Shown here in pieces: positions 10,721-23,448 of a stretch of DNA of 64,000 nt (the stretch's first letter is position 1; each line of letters starts with the position of its first letter). This stretch comes from Perognathus longimembris pacificus (Eukaryota > Chordata > Mammalia > Rodentia > Heteromyidae), in assembly GCF_023159225.1 (NCBI RefSeq), contig NC_063172.1:34394832-34458831 (forward strand), given 5' to 3'. The position numbers and the translations under genes were made by a program. The notes under the pieces were generated by a model. It worked only from the letters and a program-made list of their open reading frames with translations. It made no database searches and was not told the origin of the DNA.

Positions 10721-13700
10721 GGGTATCTTCTATGAAAGGGCTCAGGAAAGGTGTAGAGGCAAAGTGGAAACCTTTGTGTTTCTTTGAAATGAATAAAAAT
10801 ACTGCCCCATTCCACAGTCAAAATATTCTGGAATCACCCTCTACTAACATAAAACAAAACCAGGAAGATTGAATTCTCCATGCTATTTTCATATATGATG
10901 TGTGTGCATTTTTGGAAAGTTTCCATTTATGCTAATTTTTCAATACATTAAATATGAATTGAAAAAATTGAAATGTAGAATGTCTTTTGCATGATATTTG
11001 AATTTCAGAACCATATGTGTCACTAATTTCCAGCCATATAAAAGGGATTAAAGAAGCAAAGAAGCTTGAAATTATACCTTAGTGTGGTAAAAAACAAACA
11101 AAAAAAGAATCCTAAGACATTTATTTGTCATCTTCAAAGACGACAAAAGTACTTTTCTTCTTTAAAATAAAAGCTGTATTTTATGATTTGCTATTTTATT
11201 ATTTGAGAGTTGCTTGATCTTATAGTTTTCGTGGATCAAATACTAAAATATGGCCTGAAAGGATCTGAGGTAAAGAAACCTAAGCAAACAAACAAAACAA
11301 AACAGATCACCTTTCAAAATGAGATCAGTGGAGAGTACCTGTGTTATCTACTTAGTTAATATTGATATCATAAATCCAGATAATATGCATTGCTTAACCA
11401 TAAAAGTCTCTACAGGGACAGGCTAAGTAAAATGAATATTTGTTCCTATGTGTGTTTCATAATATTTACTAATATATTCTGATATGGCTTGTTATTATTA
11501 TTGTTTGTGAGAAGATAAAGGAAGGTAGATTTTCACAATCTGAGTTTCCCTCAAGGACATGAAACTTTAAAGTATGTTACCATTAAGAGAATGTAATATT
11601 TAGACAAATGGGTCTAATTACAATAAATGTTACAGATGTTCAGATTTCTCATAAATAGTCTTTTTCTTTTCCTTCTTCTGTTAGCTAGGTCGTTTGCCTA
11701 TCATGAAGGCAAAAAATAGTCTTTACTCTTAAAAAAAATAAAATGTTGACACTCAACATTTTCTGATCTTGTCTTTAATAAAATTAGCACACAGAGTTAA
11801 CATTCCTTTTGACATGTGGCGCTCTAGCCCTGAAAAGTACCATGTACTGGTGAGATGTGTTTACAGGTAAAATAAACAGACATGATGAGAGGGAACTCTG
11901 GAAACCTGTCTGTTTTCTGGGATTTACAGAAATGTGTTGAAGACAGCTATTTATCTCCAAATGTATTTCCACCTAAAACTGAAAAAAAATGTTTTACTTA
12001 AATGAGGCACCTGTGATCATGTAATTTGGTTTGAAACGATGATTTCATTTATCTTGCCTGGTTTTGCTGGTGTGCTTGCATGCTCATGTCAAGTTGAAAT
12101 TTTGAAATAGTCACCTTTATATTTAGGTGAAAGTCCATGAGTATGAGAAATCAGTCTTGAAGGGTCCAACTTTGTCTTACAGTCTGTACTCCCTGCCTAA
12201 AGAAAGAAGAATGGAATTTCTGAGGCACTAGAGATTGAATATGTTAGCTTAGGATGAAAATTCTGTAAAAATTTACATTTAACCAAGTGATTTTGTGTTA
12301 GTTATACAAGACAGACCCACACATGCCATTATAGTTCCTGCTGAGTTTGTCAACACTTCACAAATTAATAGGCATTGCTTATAAATATGATTGGCAGAAT
12401 ATTTGTTTAAATTATAGTCATTGGTCTGATTGGCTGACTGTACCCAAATAAATTATAAACCAAGAGGTTCATTAGTAAGCTGGGGGTGTGAGAGTTGAAG
12501 AAGCCAGAACAAAGCTTAGACTAGTACTAGTATTCTCATGTGCTAATATTACACACACACTAGATTTCAATGAGTGTGTTTGCTCACTAAATGCAACAGG
12601 AATTTTTTTCACTAAATAGCATTGTCATTTTTATTGCATATGAAATGTTCTCTATATGTGCTTCTATATGTGTATGTATATATATATATATGCATTAAGT
12701 TGCAAAGCTTTCTGTATTCCATTTCCACTACATCTAAATACCATATAAAATAAAATGATTAAAATGTCACTGGATCCACAAGCATTCCATTTTTGCAATA
12801 AGCATTTCTTTTGACAAAAGAGAAATGCTGTTTAATTTCAGTGTGATTGTGAATTTTGTAAAATGAGGATGTAATAGCGTTTTACTTAAACTTATAGCAT
12901 CTTCCACTCATATTGTGTTTCAGAATAGTCCCTTCATAATTAAAGTGTCAAAAAACACATTTGTAACAAGAATGATGAAATTCATTCTGAATAATCCGTT
13001 AGCAAATAATAACCTGCATTTCCTTTTCTCCAGCAGAATCATTTAATACCTTTCAATCATTTGCTTCTTCCCTCTTTCTTTTTTTTCTTGTTTCTCTTAG
13101 AAAATAACTTCTTTTAACAGCGTAAAACTATTTTATGGGCTAGTGGGAGTATTTCTTTACTTGGAATGTTACAGGGTTAGGAAATGTTTCAATGAATATG
13201 TAAAATGCTCTTCTCCATGCACTCCACTGCTTGCCTCCTAACCTAGTGCATTTCCAAAACTATAAACAAGGTACACATGCCTGCTGAAAAATATCCATCA
13301 CTTCTCACCTCTCCCTGCATCATCCATCTAGTTGCCTATTTTATTGATGGAAAGAGAAATTCCATATTGAAAGATTCTCTACCATGCTTAGATACAGTTG
13401 GGGTGACGTTTAGGTGCCATACCAGTGTGTTTGTGAAATATTGAAGGAGCAAGTCAGATGATTTTTATAGATTTTTTTTGCTACTTACAATATATTTTTG
13501 TTTCCTTTGGAAAACAATATATGTATACACATATACACTTGCCATGGACTGTAATAAAATGTGAATTTGAGTAAACAAGAAATGCTTGTGTAAACAGTTT
13601 AGCCAAGATCATGAGAATCAGTATATCTTAATATTTTCAGACCATTTAACACTTGAAATTTAGTTTTTTTTAAGAATTACTGGATCAGGCACTCAGAATG

Positions 13701-13885
13701 ATAAACATATTTACATAACACATACACCATGAGTTTCCATATATCTTTTGCATTTCATTTAGTATGGTATTCATACTGTAAAACAATAGCCTTTCATTGT
13801 TTAAGAGACTGTCTTAGGATTTGACCCCAGTGTAGGTCAAGTATAACTTTAAAGGGGAAAGAGAAAAATCTTTTGAAATATTTTA
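10721..13885. other. unannotated, apparently single-copy sequence
   Basis: No gene or repeat that I recognise, apart from a short TA run near 12675-12691. The tracts near 11780-11960 and 12380-12480 are less AT-biased and unlike any repeat seen here. They could be conserved noncoding sequence, but nothing in the window alone proves it. Confidence 0.5.
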
Positions 13886-13889
13886 TTCT

Positions 13890-14170
13890 TTAAAAATGTT
13901 TGTACCATCTACTACAGCTGCAAAACCATAATGCTTTCATTAACGATCACATCTGGGCTGCATTAAAACAGGAGCCATTCCCAACTCTGGAGTATTTGTC
14001 AGATTGAAAGTTTTTTCCCATAGCTCCTGCAGCTCTTCCAAAACTCAAGGGCTAAGACACAGAACAGACCTTGTCACGAGCTGGTACCAGGTTTAAGTAC
14101 ATTCCTGCTCTGTTATTCACTGTCTGGCTCTAATTCGAGGTACATCTCCCTTGTGCTCACTTTATTAACT
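13890..14170. other. candidate conserved noncoding element
   Basis: A relatively GC-balanced, non-repetitive block in an AT-rich desert, with several short GC-rich words (CTACAGCTGC, ATCTGGGCTGCATTA, AGCTCCTGCAGCTCTTCC). There is no open frame of note. The call rests on composition and complexity only. Confidence 0.25.
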
Positions 14171-15189
14171 TACATCTGACTAGCTCTTTTGTTTCTATTG
14201 GAAATAAAGAAAAACAGGGTTTGTAGAAGAGTGTTGTAGACTGACTTTCATTTTCCACACATTTCCTTTTTTTCTGCCTACATGTTTGCTCTTTTAAGAA
14301 ATTTCCTCATAGTTGAACCACTGGCATATTTAAAAAGGTAGATAATACAGGGAATTCAAAGTAGACCTCACTTTCTATTAGGCATTATGGAAAAGGAAGA
14401 GGAGAGCTACACATATCTTAATCCATCTCACTATTTTCTTTCAGGTCTACCATTAATTTTATTTTAGAAGTGGAAAGAAAAATAAAAGGATTCTTTTATC
14501 CATAGACATGTAAAAAGAAAGTAAAACTATCTACATTTGGGGGGAATTATTTCAACAACGTATTTTATAATTGAATTTGTCAGCGAAATGCAGGATATCA
14601 TGACATTCAAGAAAGAATAGGTCTATTTCTCAAAAACTTCCAAGAAGCCCTAAAGTATGTTTGGAAGATATAAACCACCCAACTGAAAAACTGAAAGGAA
14701 AACTGTAATGAATATATTTGGAATATATTGTAATGACTAAAAATGTGTATGTTCCAGATTGTTAATGTTTAAATCTTCTATTAATCAACGTGCAGCACAT
14801 ATATCTTTGTTAAAATGACACAATGCACCAAATCTTCGGACAAAAGGAAACACAAACTTTTCAAAACCTAAAATATCATAGTGAAAATAAAGAAGCAACC
14901 AATGCTAATGCAATGTTACATACGGAAATGTAGATAGTGACTGATTGCGTTTGAAGAAGCAGTCTTTGATCTGGCCTTTGAAGGATAGATACAAGTTGTT
15001 AGTGCCAAAATGTTCATAGACTTTAGCAAATATTGGACATTCATTCTTTACCTAAAACTAGCTATTATTATTGTCTTAAGGTGAAAAATATCTTACTCTT
15101 GTGTTAATTTATGTTTTGCTTTTACTGCTGATTCCCAAACTAGCACTATTTTAACAGACCTTTTATAGACAGGCCTAAATAATATTATG

Positions 15190-15265
15190 AATAAATTATA
15201 AATTATAAATAAATAAATAAATAAATAAATTATAAATTATAAATTATAAATTATAAATAAATATA
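15190..15265. repeat. compound AT-rich microsatellite (AAAT / ATAAATT)
   Basis: An (AAAT)n core is flanked on both sides by tandem ATAAATT-type units, giving a nearly symmetric A/T-only array of about 75 bp. Confidence 0.9.
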
Positions 15266-15540
15266 TTCTTCCTCCATAAAAGTAGAGCTTAATTTTAGCA
15301 TTTACCCTCTAGAGCCAAATGTACCCAGATGATATATGAAAGTAACAATTTCACTAATTTTCTCTGGGCTGTAATTTTTGTAGGAAAAAAATTAGAATGA
15401 TACTTGTCTCATGAAGTAATGAAAAGAAAATGAGATAATGATGGTGCTTGGGTATTTTCACGAAGAGGAAACACAAAATTGGTTACTTATCTTTTCTAAT
15501 TTACTAATGCAGTATTTCAAGACATGTTTCAGAACATTAC

Positions 15541-15559
15541 CTATCTATCTATCTATCTC
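15541..15559. repeat. CTAT tetranucleotide repeat
   Basis: About four and a half units of CTAT. Confidence 0.9.
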
Positions 15560-15832
15560 ATCATTATCCTCTATCTAACTTGTACATATCTACACACAAT
15601 ATTAATTTCAGGTACTTGAGCAAACATTACAAGTTATTTTGCAATTAGCATGGCATAAAGTAGACTGGTGGAAAACATACAATAAAACTCTTCTACTTCA
15701 ACATTACCATACTTGAGTTAAAGTCTTGATGGGTGAGATGATGTGTGTACTGCCATAATTTAATCCTCTCAGTGAAAAATTATGAACATTTTTTATTCTG
15801 TGCAATAGTTTCATCCTTCACTGAGATCTTTT

Positions 15833-16031
15833 TTTAAATTTTTTTCTCTTTATTGCCAAAGTGAAGGACAGAGGGGTTACAATTTCATATGTAAGGCAGT
15901 GAGTACATTTCTTGTTCAACTTGTTACCTCCTCCCTCAATTTCCCCCACCTTTCCCCCTTTCCCTCTTTCTCCATGAGTTGTACAGTTGGTTTACACCAA
16001 ATGGTTTTGTAAGTATTGCTTTTGGAATTGT
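15833..16031 (-). mobile_element. 5'-truncated L1 3' end
   Basis: The reverse complement of the L1 3' UTR, including the conserved end and the polypurine tract (C/T-rich at about 15940-15972 on the plus strand). A possible short, imperfect duplication is CTGAGATCTT near 15822 and CTGACATCTT near 16034. About 200 bp long. Confidence 0.85.
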
Positions 16032-18819
16032 TTCTGACATCTTAATAGCCAAATATAGCAAATCTTTGGTTTTCAATAGGTGTTTGTTATTTCCTGCCTC
16101 TTATTCTCAAAATTCAGACTGAGGATTCTCCAGAGAGCCTTCAGCAGTAGAGGCAAAACCCAGAACTTCTAGGTTGAGTTAAGTCACCATGGTTTAATAC
16201 ATAAAATGATCATGCTATATAAAATGTTAAACAAAAATTCCAATGTTAAATGAAATATAGTGCTATACTGATTACTGAACCTGACCAGGAAATGATATGA
16301 TCAAACTCTTACTTAACCTTTAGTTAAATAAAATATATACATTTAAGAGAATATATGTTGGAAACCAGACTTTTCTTTCTCACTCACTGTTCTTTAAGTG
16401 TACTTCATTAAACTGAGATGCTGAAAGGACCTGTTTTACTTAACAAAGCCTGCTGGCTATTTTTTATGGAAATTCTCTTTCAGTTTATAACTCATATGAA
16501 TGTCAATGTCAAAGTAACAACTGCACCACTGGGATGAAATGGATAAAAGACTCCTGGTCAGATGAAATTCTCTTTCCATTAAGATTTACCCTTCATGTTT
16601 CCCATTAAGCATTGTCAACTCAGCTTCTTTCTTGAATTAGAGTGGCTAGCCAGCTGATGGAGGATTATGTATGATGCAGTGCAAGAAAGGAAAGTACTTC
16701 TATTTCTATGTGCTTTGAAAACCTTTCTATGAAAATGAATATAGGCCAGATTGTTTTACACATGTGTTGGAAAAATTTTATTTATTCCTCAAAATGTTGA
16801 TACTATATATGTTGTGTATACATATACCCTTAGTCACAATGCAATATTTTTAGTTTGATTTCTTTGTAGAAGTGAATATTCTACTCTATTCCACTTTATT
16901 TCATATCAAATATTTGCTTTATAGCTATGAATATATTTCATAGACACAACTTAAAACACACTATGAAGGTGAGATTGGAAACTAAATAAAGCAGTCCATA
17001 AGTTAGCACATATTTTGAAAGCAGTCCATAATTTGTTTACATGCATATTTCAAAATCTTTCCAGGGATTAATATTTCCTACTTATAATGAAAATTTTTTT
17101 AAAGATTGAAAATCTCTTTCTTGAAATTTAATTGCCCTTAGAATAATGGCCATGAGTTTGCAAATCTTATCAACAAATGGACTAGCAATCAAGTTCAAAA
17201 TATGGATGCTGGCAATGTATTTTTACTATACTTGAAATAAAAACAAAATTATTAAATATTATCCTGGTATATTCAGATGTATTAAAGATACTTTAAATAT
17301 GTAACACAAAGATTTTAGAAAAGGTTACCAAGTAAGCATTATTTCCTTTCTTTTTCAAGTTTTACTGGGATAAGTATTCTGATACTTAGAATAAAGATAT
17401 TTTATCCTAAAAACAAAAGGGACTATTAGATTAGACTTGGCACGGATAGGCAGCAGTTGGAGAAACAAAGGGCATAAGAAATATGTTAGCATAAATGAAT
17501 CAATGAACTCTGTCATGGATTCAATTTGAAGAGTAAAAGAAATATGCTAAGTGTCGTACCTGCATCATCAGATACCTGGAAATACAGCAATGTGGAAGGA
17601 AACATTCGCTGCATACCTAGTAGTGGATTGTCTCCTATCTATGTCTGTTGCTTCTCATTTTCCACACCCTTCATATTTAATCACCAAAATCAATCTAAAG
17701 TCTGTCCCAAACTTTCCATCTTTCCAACTACAACTAACATGGCCTTTGGAATCAAGGCCAAGAACCACATTGTTGCTAGAGATACCTCAATTTAGAAAAT
17801 TTAGATATGTCTTTTTAAATTCAATAGCTTCCTGTAACCATCAGGACAGAATTGGTTTCAGTTTCCTGATTGCAAAATAATGCGTTTAGGGTCTCTTACC
17901 CAGTTCTTGTGTACTTTTCCGGATGCATGAAGTGATTTTTATAATAATCACCACGTTTTCCCATGTGCTTCCCATCTCTTAATCTTCAGTCTCCAGTCTC
18001 ACCTTCCTTATCCCTGTGATTGGAACATTCAAGCAACATTTTCCTGGGAACCTTTTTCTAGATGGGCCTTGACTCTTCTATGATTCTCTATCTTCAGAGA
18101 ACTTGATATTGCACTGCACAAACAAGAGAATTCCATATATTTTAAGGATAACAAGTTCTTTACATGCAAGGACTGAGTGTTTTGCATTTCATAAACTCAT
18201 ACTGGAATCAACATCAAAATTTAGCAGCAAGTGAGCAAAGTATGTATTTGATGCAGTGATTAATGGATGTGTAAATTAATGATTGATTGTAAGAAAGTTT
18301 TAAGTGAAGAACACTTTTTTTCTTGTTTTTATTTCTTCATGGGACTTACAGTAGGCAGTGCTAAGCCCAGCAGTTCAGTTAGGTTAAAAGGCATTTTTTA
18401 GTTTGAAAATCTGAATACTACACAAGAAAAAGACAGCACTGTCACTATGTACAATGAACAGCACTTTGATTCATTTTTTGGCCTAAGAAGTCTACGATAG
18501 TTATTTAGTATCTCACATTTTCCTTCTTGGAAAAGTATTCAGTAATTCCAAATCTTGATTTCCTCAAAACACTATAATGAACAAATTATGGAGTCCAAAT
18601 TTCTGCAAATAAATTAATGCATCTTTATAAATTGTACATAAAAATAAATGTGCACAGGACTAAATGAATGCTTGGTTTTATATCTGTTTGCTTTTTGTTA
18701 CAGAATTTCAGTGAATTTCAGTTGTTTTCCATTATTCCTAACTGAAAATGATTTTATTCCTCCTCATCCACCAAACCCATGACTTTTATTCTTCTTCTTT
18801 CATCACTTATTATTTTTTT
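16032..18819. other. unannotated sequence
   Basis: No gene supported. Two overlapping plus-strand open frames at 17526-17880 (89 and 109 codons) have no recognisable domain, no splice context and ordinary composition. The surrounding 17540-18080 has the feel of an old L2 or LTR relic, but I could not place it. Confidence 0.45.
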
Positions 18820-19260
18820 CTACCTAGCCTGATGCATCCTACTTCCTGGACCATGAATATGACTGATTCTCCCATTCAGGCCACCATTTGTTCTAAGCTA
18901 AACCACTGTGATAGACTTTTAACTGGCTTATTGTTTCCAGCATGCTCTTCTGTAATGCATTTTTTTTTTTTTTTTTTTTGGCCAGTCCTGGGCCTTGGAC
19001 TCAGGGCCTGAGCACTGTCCCTGGCTTCTTCCCGCTCAAGGCTAGCACTCTGCCACTTGAGCCACAGCGCCGCTTCTGGCCGTTTTCTGCATATGTGGTG
19101 CTGGGGAATCGAACCTAGGGCCTCGTGTATCCGAGGCAGGCACTCTTGCCACTAGGCTATATCCCCAGCCCCTGTAATGCATTCTTAACACTGTTGTCAG
19201 AATGATTTTTCCATGGTTCATATTGCATCATGTTCTTCCCTTACTCAACCATTCAGTGAG
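18820..19260 (-). mobile_element. L2 (LINE2) relic, interrupted by a SINE
   Basis: Both sides of the IDL-Geo insertion (18820-18961 and 19184-19260) read together like the reverse complement of the L2 3' region. The phrases are TTAACTGGCTTATTGTTTCC, ACTGTTGTCAGAATGATTT and CATCATGTTCTTCCC, in the expected order. Highly diverged, as L2 always is in mammals. Confidence 0.55.
18962..19171 (-). mobile_element. IDL-Geo-type dimeric SINE, young subfamily
   Basis: Poly-T tail, reverse-complement right monomer, reverse-complement ID-like left monomer. Perfect target-site duplication CTGTAATGCATT at 18950-18961 and 19172-19183. The body differs from the copy at 1330-1556 at about four sites. It splits an L2 relic. 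Confidence 0.93.
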
Positions 19261-20670
19261 TCAGGTGTGGAAAGGAACATCACAAGTAAGACCTTATCTC
19301 GTAAACAAAATATACAAAACCAAAGGGCAAAGGACATACTCAAGTAGTATGGTAGATATTCTCTGCCTTGGGTTCAATCTCCACTACTCCTATGCAAACG
19401 AAACACAATAAAAACATAAAAACATCAACTGAGGTGAAAAGCTTCTAATTTTATTTGGATAAATCTGTAATTATTAGGGCTATCCTTCACTTCTGGCATC
19501 TCCTAACTTTGTATATTTACTAGACAAAACTACTATGAGTTGTTTTATTTTTACACTGGCCCCAGAAAGTGGAGTTGGGAAGATTGTGATATTCTAGTAC
19601 ATTGTTCTCTGGTCTTTTCACTGGATGAACTTTCATTCATTTCTTGGTGAGGAATTTAAATGCCATCTAGTTTGTGGACCTTTATTGCCAACCAGTCTTA
19701 GAGAATATCACCTGTCTCATTTTAAATATTTAGCACACTTCAATGTAATTACTTGTTTTAATGTGTCTTTCCAGAAAAAAATAACAACTATAAGGTCCAA
19801 GAGAACAAAGCTCTCTTTTCCAGTAATTAACAAGATGGAGAAATACTACATAAACAAGATGGTAAATTGACTCTGTAGAGACACACATTTTTTCTTTGTA
19901 TTTAGAATGTTCATTTAATTAGCTGAATATATTTACTTATGATATAAGAAAGTTTAAAATTATATTAAATCTTTACATTTTTTGGTTTCCTGGTGTGAAT
20001 AGAGTAGAAAAATATGAAATAATTATTAATCTTTGAGTCCCCATTGCTTAAGATCATTATAAGTAATGAAAAATGATACTAAAGGAAACAAAAAATAAAA
20101 TATGAATATTACTTTGTTTTAAACTGATCCAGACCCTAGACAATGCAGGACATCAGTTGAGGTACAAATGATCACCCTTTAATGTAAATTAGGCTGTGGT
20201 GCCAAAATGCCTCATAGTGGTTTCATTGCAATACATTCTTCCTAGGTTCTAATCATGTTGCTGTCCGACCCGCTGAATACAGTGACTCTAAATTGCAGTT
20301 TGAAAATGACTGACCTCCTCTTCTCTGTTAGGGTTGTTAGAATGAAGTCACAATGGCACCTATCAGGATAACCAAATTAGAGCAGTTCACATAAGGCAGG
20401 CTCGTATACAAATGTGCTTAAGAGCTATGTCCCTCAACAAGAAAATGACGACCATTCAGATAAAATGCCTTCATTATTTACTTTCAACAAGTTTCTATAG
20501 CAGTGGCTTGACCACTGTTGAGTCATTTCAATAATCTTGTTAAAGGACTGGTAATAAAAGAAAAAGCATTTCAGTAGAGAAAAATGACCTGCCTCATGAC
20601 ATCTTCTGCATTACTAGATGACAGTGATATGTAGATTACTTTTCCGTTCAAACTAACAAGAGTACTGCTA
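19261..20670. other. unannotated sequence
   Basis: No gene or repeat that I can name. Confidence 0.5.
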
Positions 20671-20675
20671 GACCT

Positions 20676-20891
20676 TTATTTATTTATTTTTTGACTTAGT
20701 TTATTTCCACAAAGCATAGATAGAGCCTTGACAGGAAAAGACAAGAGACTACCCTGCAATTTCACCACTGCCAGTAGGTGTAGCAGTTGGTGTAGTTTGA
20801 TGTGTGAAGTAGAAGATGGAGAGATCCATGGGAAAAGCTTTCTAGCCACTAAAGGATGTAATGACATCTGCAAAGTCCATATCTCTTTCAT
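20676..20891 (-). pseudogene. possible processed pseudogene 3' end, parent unknown
   Basis: On the minus strand a 71-codon frame is followed by an AATAAA-like signal (GGAAATAAACTAAG) and then an A-rich run of AAAT units at about 20676-20695, the order expected at a retrocopied mRNA end. I do not recognise the protein in any frame, and no target-site duplication was found. It could equally be chance AT-rich sequence. Confidence 0.2.
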
Positions 20892-21765
20892 ATAAACAAG
20901 CCTTGATGACTAATGACCCTTGGAAACACAAAAGGACTCTGGTCTTATTAAATTAAGCAGGCATGGATATCACAATTCATGTATATACATTGCCTTTCAA
21001 AGCCCAATGTGTAAGTAATATGTAAGAATTTTATCTTGCAGTGATAGCTTAAAGACAGTTATTTCTTTGACAGTGTTACCATCCATTCACAAGAAGTTTC
21101 AGAAAAATTATCCAATCATAATATATTTTTAATAATCCTGTTTTTCTTCATTATCCATTATGTCTTAGATACTTTTGATGTCTGAAAATGTAGAGAAGCC
21201 TATGTCTTTTTTTCCACCTTTATATTTCCCTGATGTAATAAAAATTAGGGCAGCTAATTTGAAATCAGGTTCTAGAGTCTGGAAAGTGAAGAACTGAGGC
21301 AAGACTGGAACATAGTAAAAATAGCAGGAAGGTTTATTAGAAAAGAAATATGGCAGAGAAAAAGAGACATAGACACGCTATGGCGAAGACAGCATTTTAT
21401 CCCAGCATTTTGTCTCAGCCAGCTTGTGCCAACTTTGGGACTACACAGATTGAACTTGAGAAATAGGGACAATTGGATTCCTTGAAGATGCCTTTCTGAT
21501 TGCTGGATTTCCTAGGTGTTCTTTATAAGATTTAGTGCTCCATCCTCCCCCATTTCCTTGTCAGGTAGATTTTGTCCTTTCAGCGTATTCTTCTTTCCAC
21601 AAGTTGTATAAGCCCTAATTCTCTCACTGTTTGCTTTTCTAAGTCCTCTCACTGTGACATCACTGAACTATTCATATGTAAAGTATTGAAAAATTTGGTG
21701 TCATGCGCCAAAGAAGTTAAAAACATTATAATGAGTTAAGCAAGAAAGACAAAGTATCAGTAATT
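20892..21765. other. unannotated sequence
   Basis: No gene or repeat recognised. Confidence 0.5.
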
Positions 21766-21777
21766 TAAAGTTAATGT

Positions 21778-22356
21778 GCTCAGTAGACGAATGGATCAGG
21801 AAAATGTGGTAATGGTCTCCCTTATTGGGAATAATTAGCACAGGTTTAGGCAAGTCACAGCAGAGGATCACAAGAGCCCAATAGCTATACCCTTATGATC
21901 ACATAAGATGATGCTAAGTGAAATGAACTCCATGTTGTGGAAATGATTGTTATATCACTGTTGTAACTACTTTCAACGTCCTATGTGTATCTGTAGCTTC
22001 TACTATTGATGATGTTCTTGTATCACCTTCCTGAGGTTGTACCTACACTATCTCTGTAATCTTATCTGAGTATATTGGAAACCGTCTATACTGGTATTAG
22101 AAACTAGGAAATTGAAAGGGAATACCCAAATCGGGAGACACAGGGTAAAAAAAGACAAACAACTACAAAAGCAATACTTGCAAAACTGTTGGGTGTAAGT
22201 GAACTGAACACCTCAAGGGGGGAAAGGGAAAGGGGGAGGAGGGAAGGGGGAATGAGGGATGAGGTAACAAACAGTACAAGAAATGTATCCAATGCCTAAC
22301 GTATGAAACTGTAACCTCTCTGTACATCAGTTTGATAATAAAAATTTGAAAAAAAA
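21778..22356 (+). mobile_element. 5'-truncated L1 3' end with internal deletion
   Basis: It starts in the last part of ORF2, jumps at about 21811 from the GAAAATGTGG block straight to ATGGTCTCCC, then runs through the 3' UTR and G-rich tract (22217-22251) to AATAAA and a short A tail. Comparison with the copy at 23449-24760 suggests that about 140 bp of ORF2 is missing at that junction. Perfect target-site duplication TAAAGTTAATGT at 21766-21777 and 22357-22368. Confidence 0.92.
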
Positions 22357-22368
22357 TAAAGTTAATGT

Positions 22369-23316
22369 AATGTTTCTTCAATGTATAAAATGTTGATGTT
22401 TCTTCAATATTTAAAATGTAGTTGTCACCAACACAGAATACATCTTGAACTTTCAATGTCCAGTTGAATTTTTCCTTCAGTATTGCATGATCCATTACCC
22501 AACCTACATGAGAAGGAAATTAATAGTTGGCAAATAGACTGGATTTTCCCTAAGCTCCTCTTTAGTGAATCTGTCTGAATTAATGAATGAGTTAATGAGT
22601 GAAATTTCTGAAATGCTAAGTTTACTACTAGGGTAATTCTGTCTCATAAGTGAATAGATGCCTAGCAATCTAAGTGCTAAGAAGGAGAACCAGTCTGAGA
22701 TGTCAGTGATGAAATATAGAGCTCCCTATTATCTTCAAAGTATTTCTCACTCTCCACTTTATTATGAGATAGCATGTTGTAATGAATATTTAATCTTTTG
22801 GAGTTTTTGTATTTTTTATTAGCCTTTAGTGTTGGACAAAGTAGTTACTATTCAGCTTTTGATTCAGAAGATAACTATTTCTCCCGGTGTAAGATTTGAG
22901 GCATTTTATTAGGATGACTTTCATAGAAGACAATAGATCTCAATTTCCTAACTTTTGAGTCAGAGGACTTGGTTCAGTTCTGTATTGTGCTTTTAAACTG
23001 ACCTGTGATAGAATGTTGGTTGTCAGGGTCTCTCTGAATCTGTATTTTAATGATAAGTTGAAGACAACAGTATTATTATAACTAAATGTTATTATCAAGT
23101 AGATTTAATAGGATTATACAAATAGGTTTTTTCCTTATTCTTACCAAAATTATTATAAGGCATCAATTTTGTTTACATTGACAATGACAATTCTCATTGC
23201 AAGTCAGTTTCCCTTGATGAGACTTGTGATTCAAAGAACAAGAGCAGAATTAACAGTAAGTACAATCCCGTTCCACAGAATTGTGATAGTTGCATTAATT
23301 TTCATGTATCACTTGC
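22369..23316. other. unannotated sequence with a possible MIR relic
   Basis: No gene recognised. The stretch near 22960-23060 (GAGTCAGAGGACTTGG and what follows) weakly resembles the 5' half of a plus-strand MIR, but is too decayed to assert. Confidence 0.4.
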
Positions 23317-23354
23317 ATGCATGTGTGTGCGCGCACACACACACACACACATGC
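23317..23354. repeat. TG/CG/CA alternating tract with perfect palindrome
   Basis: GTGTGTG passes through GCGCGC into a CA array. Positions 23322-23341 form a perfect 20-bp self-complementary palindrome of alternating purine and pyrimidine, the composition that favours Z-DNA. Confidence 0.9.
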
Positions 23355-23448
23355 TTTCTCTGTGCATCTTTATTTATAAAAGAACCCAAAACTTGAATAT
23401 TCAATTGCTTTCCAAGTCACAGAAATATTCACTGGCAGAGCCAGTTTT

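Larger units (their letters stand above)
14171..15832. other. unannotated AT-rich sequence with microsatellites
   Basis: No gene recognised. It holds the two microsatellites listed separately. Confidence 0.5.

Noticed and set aside
17526..17880. Overlapping open frames of 89 and 109 codons as a possible gene
   Set aside because: No domain, no promoter or splice context, two overlapping frames both open by chance, and repeat-like surroundings.
22163..22495. 110-codon minus-strand open frame, and the similar 117-codon plus-strand frame at 42642-42995
   Set aside because: Both are antisense readings of the same L1 3' UTR, so their similarity reflects the repeat and not a protein family.
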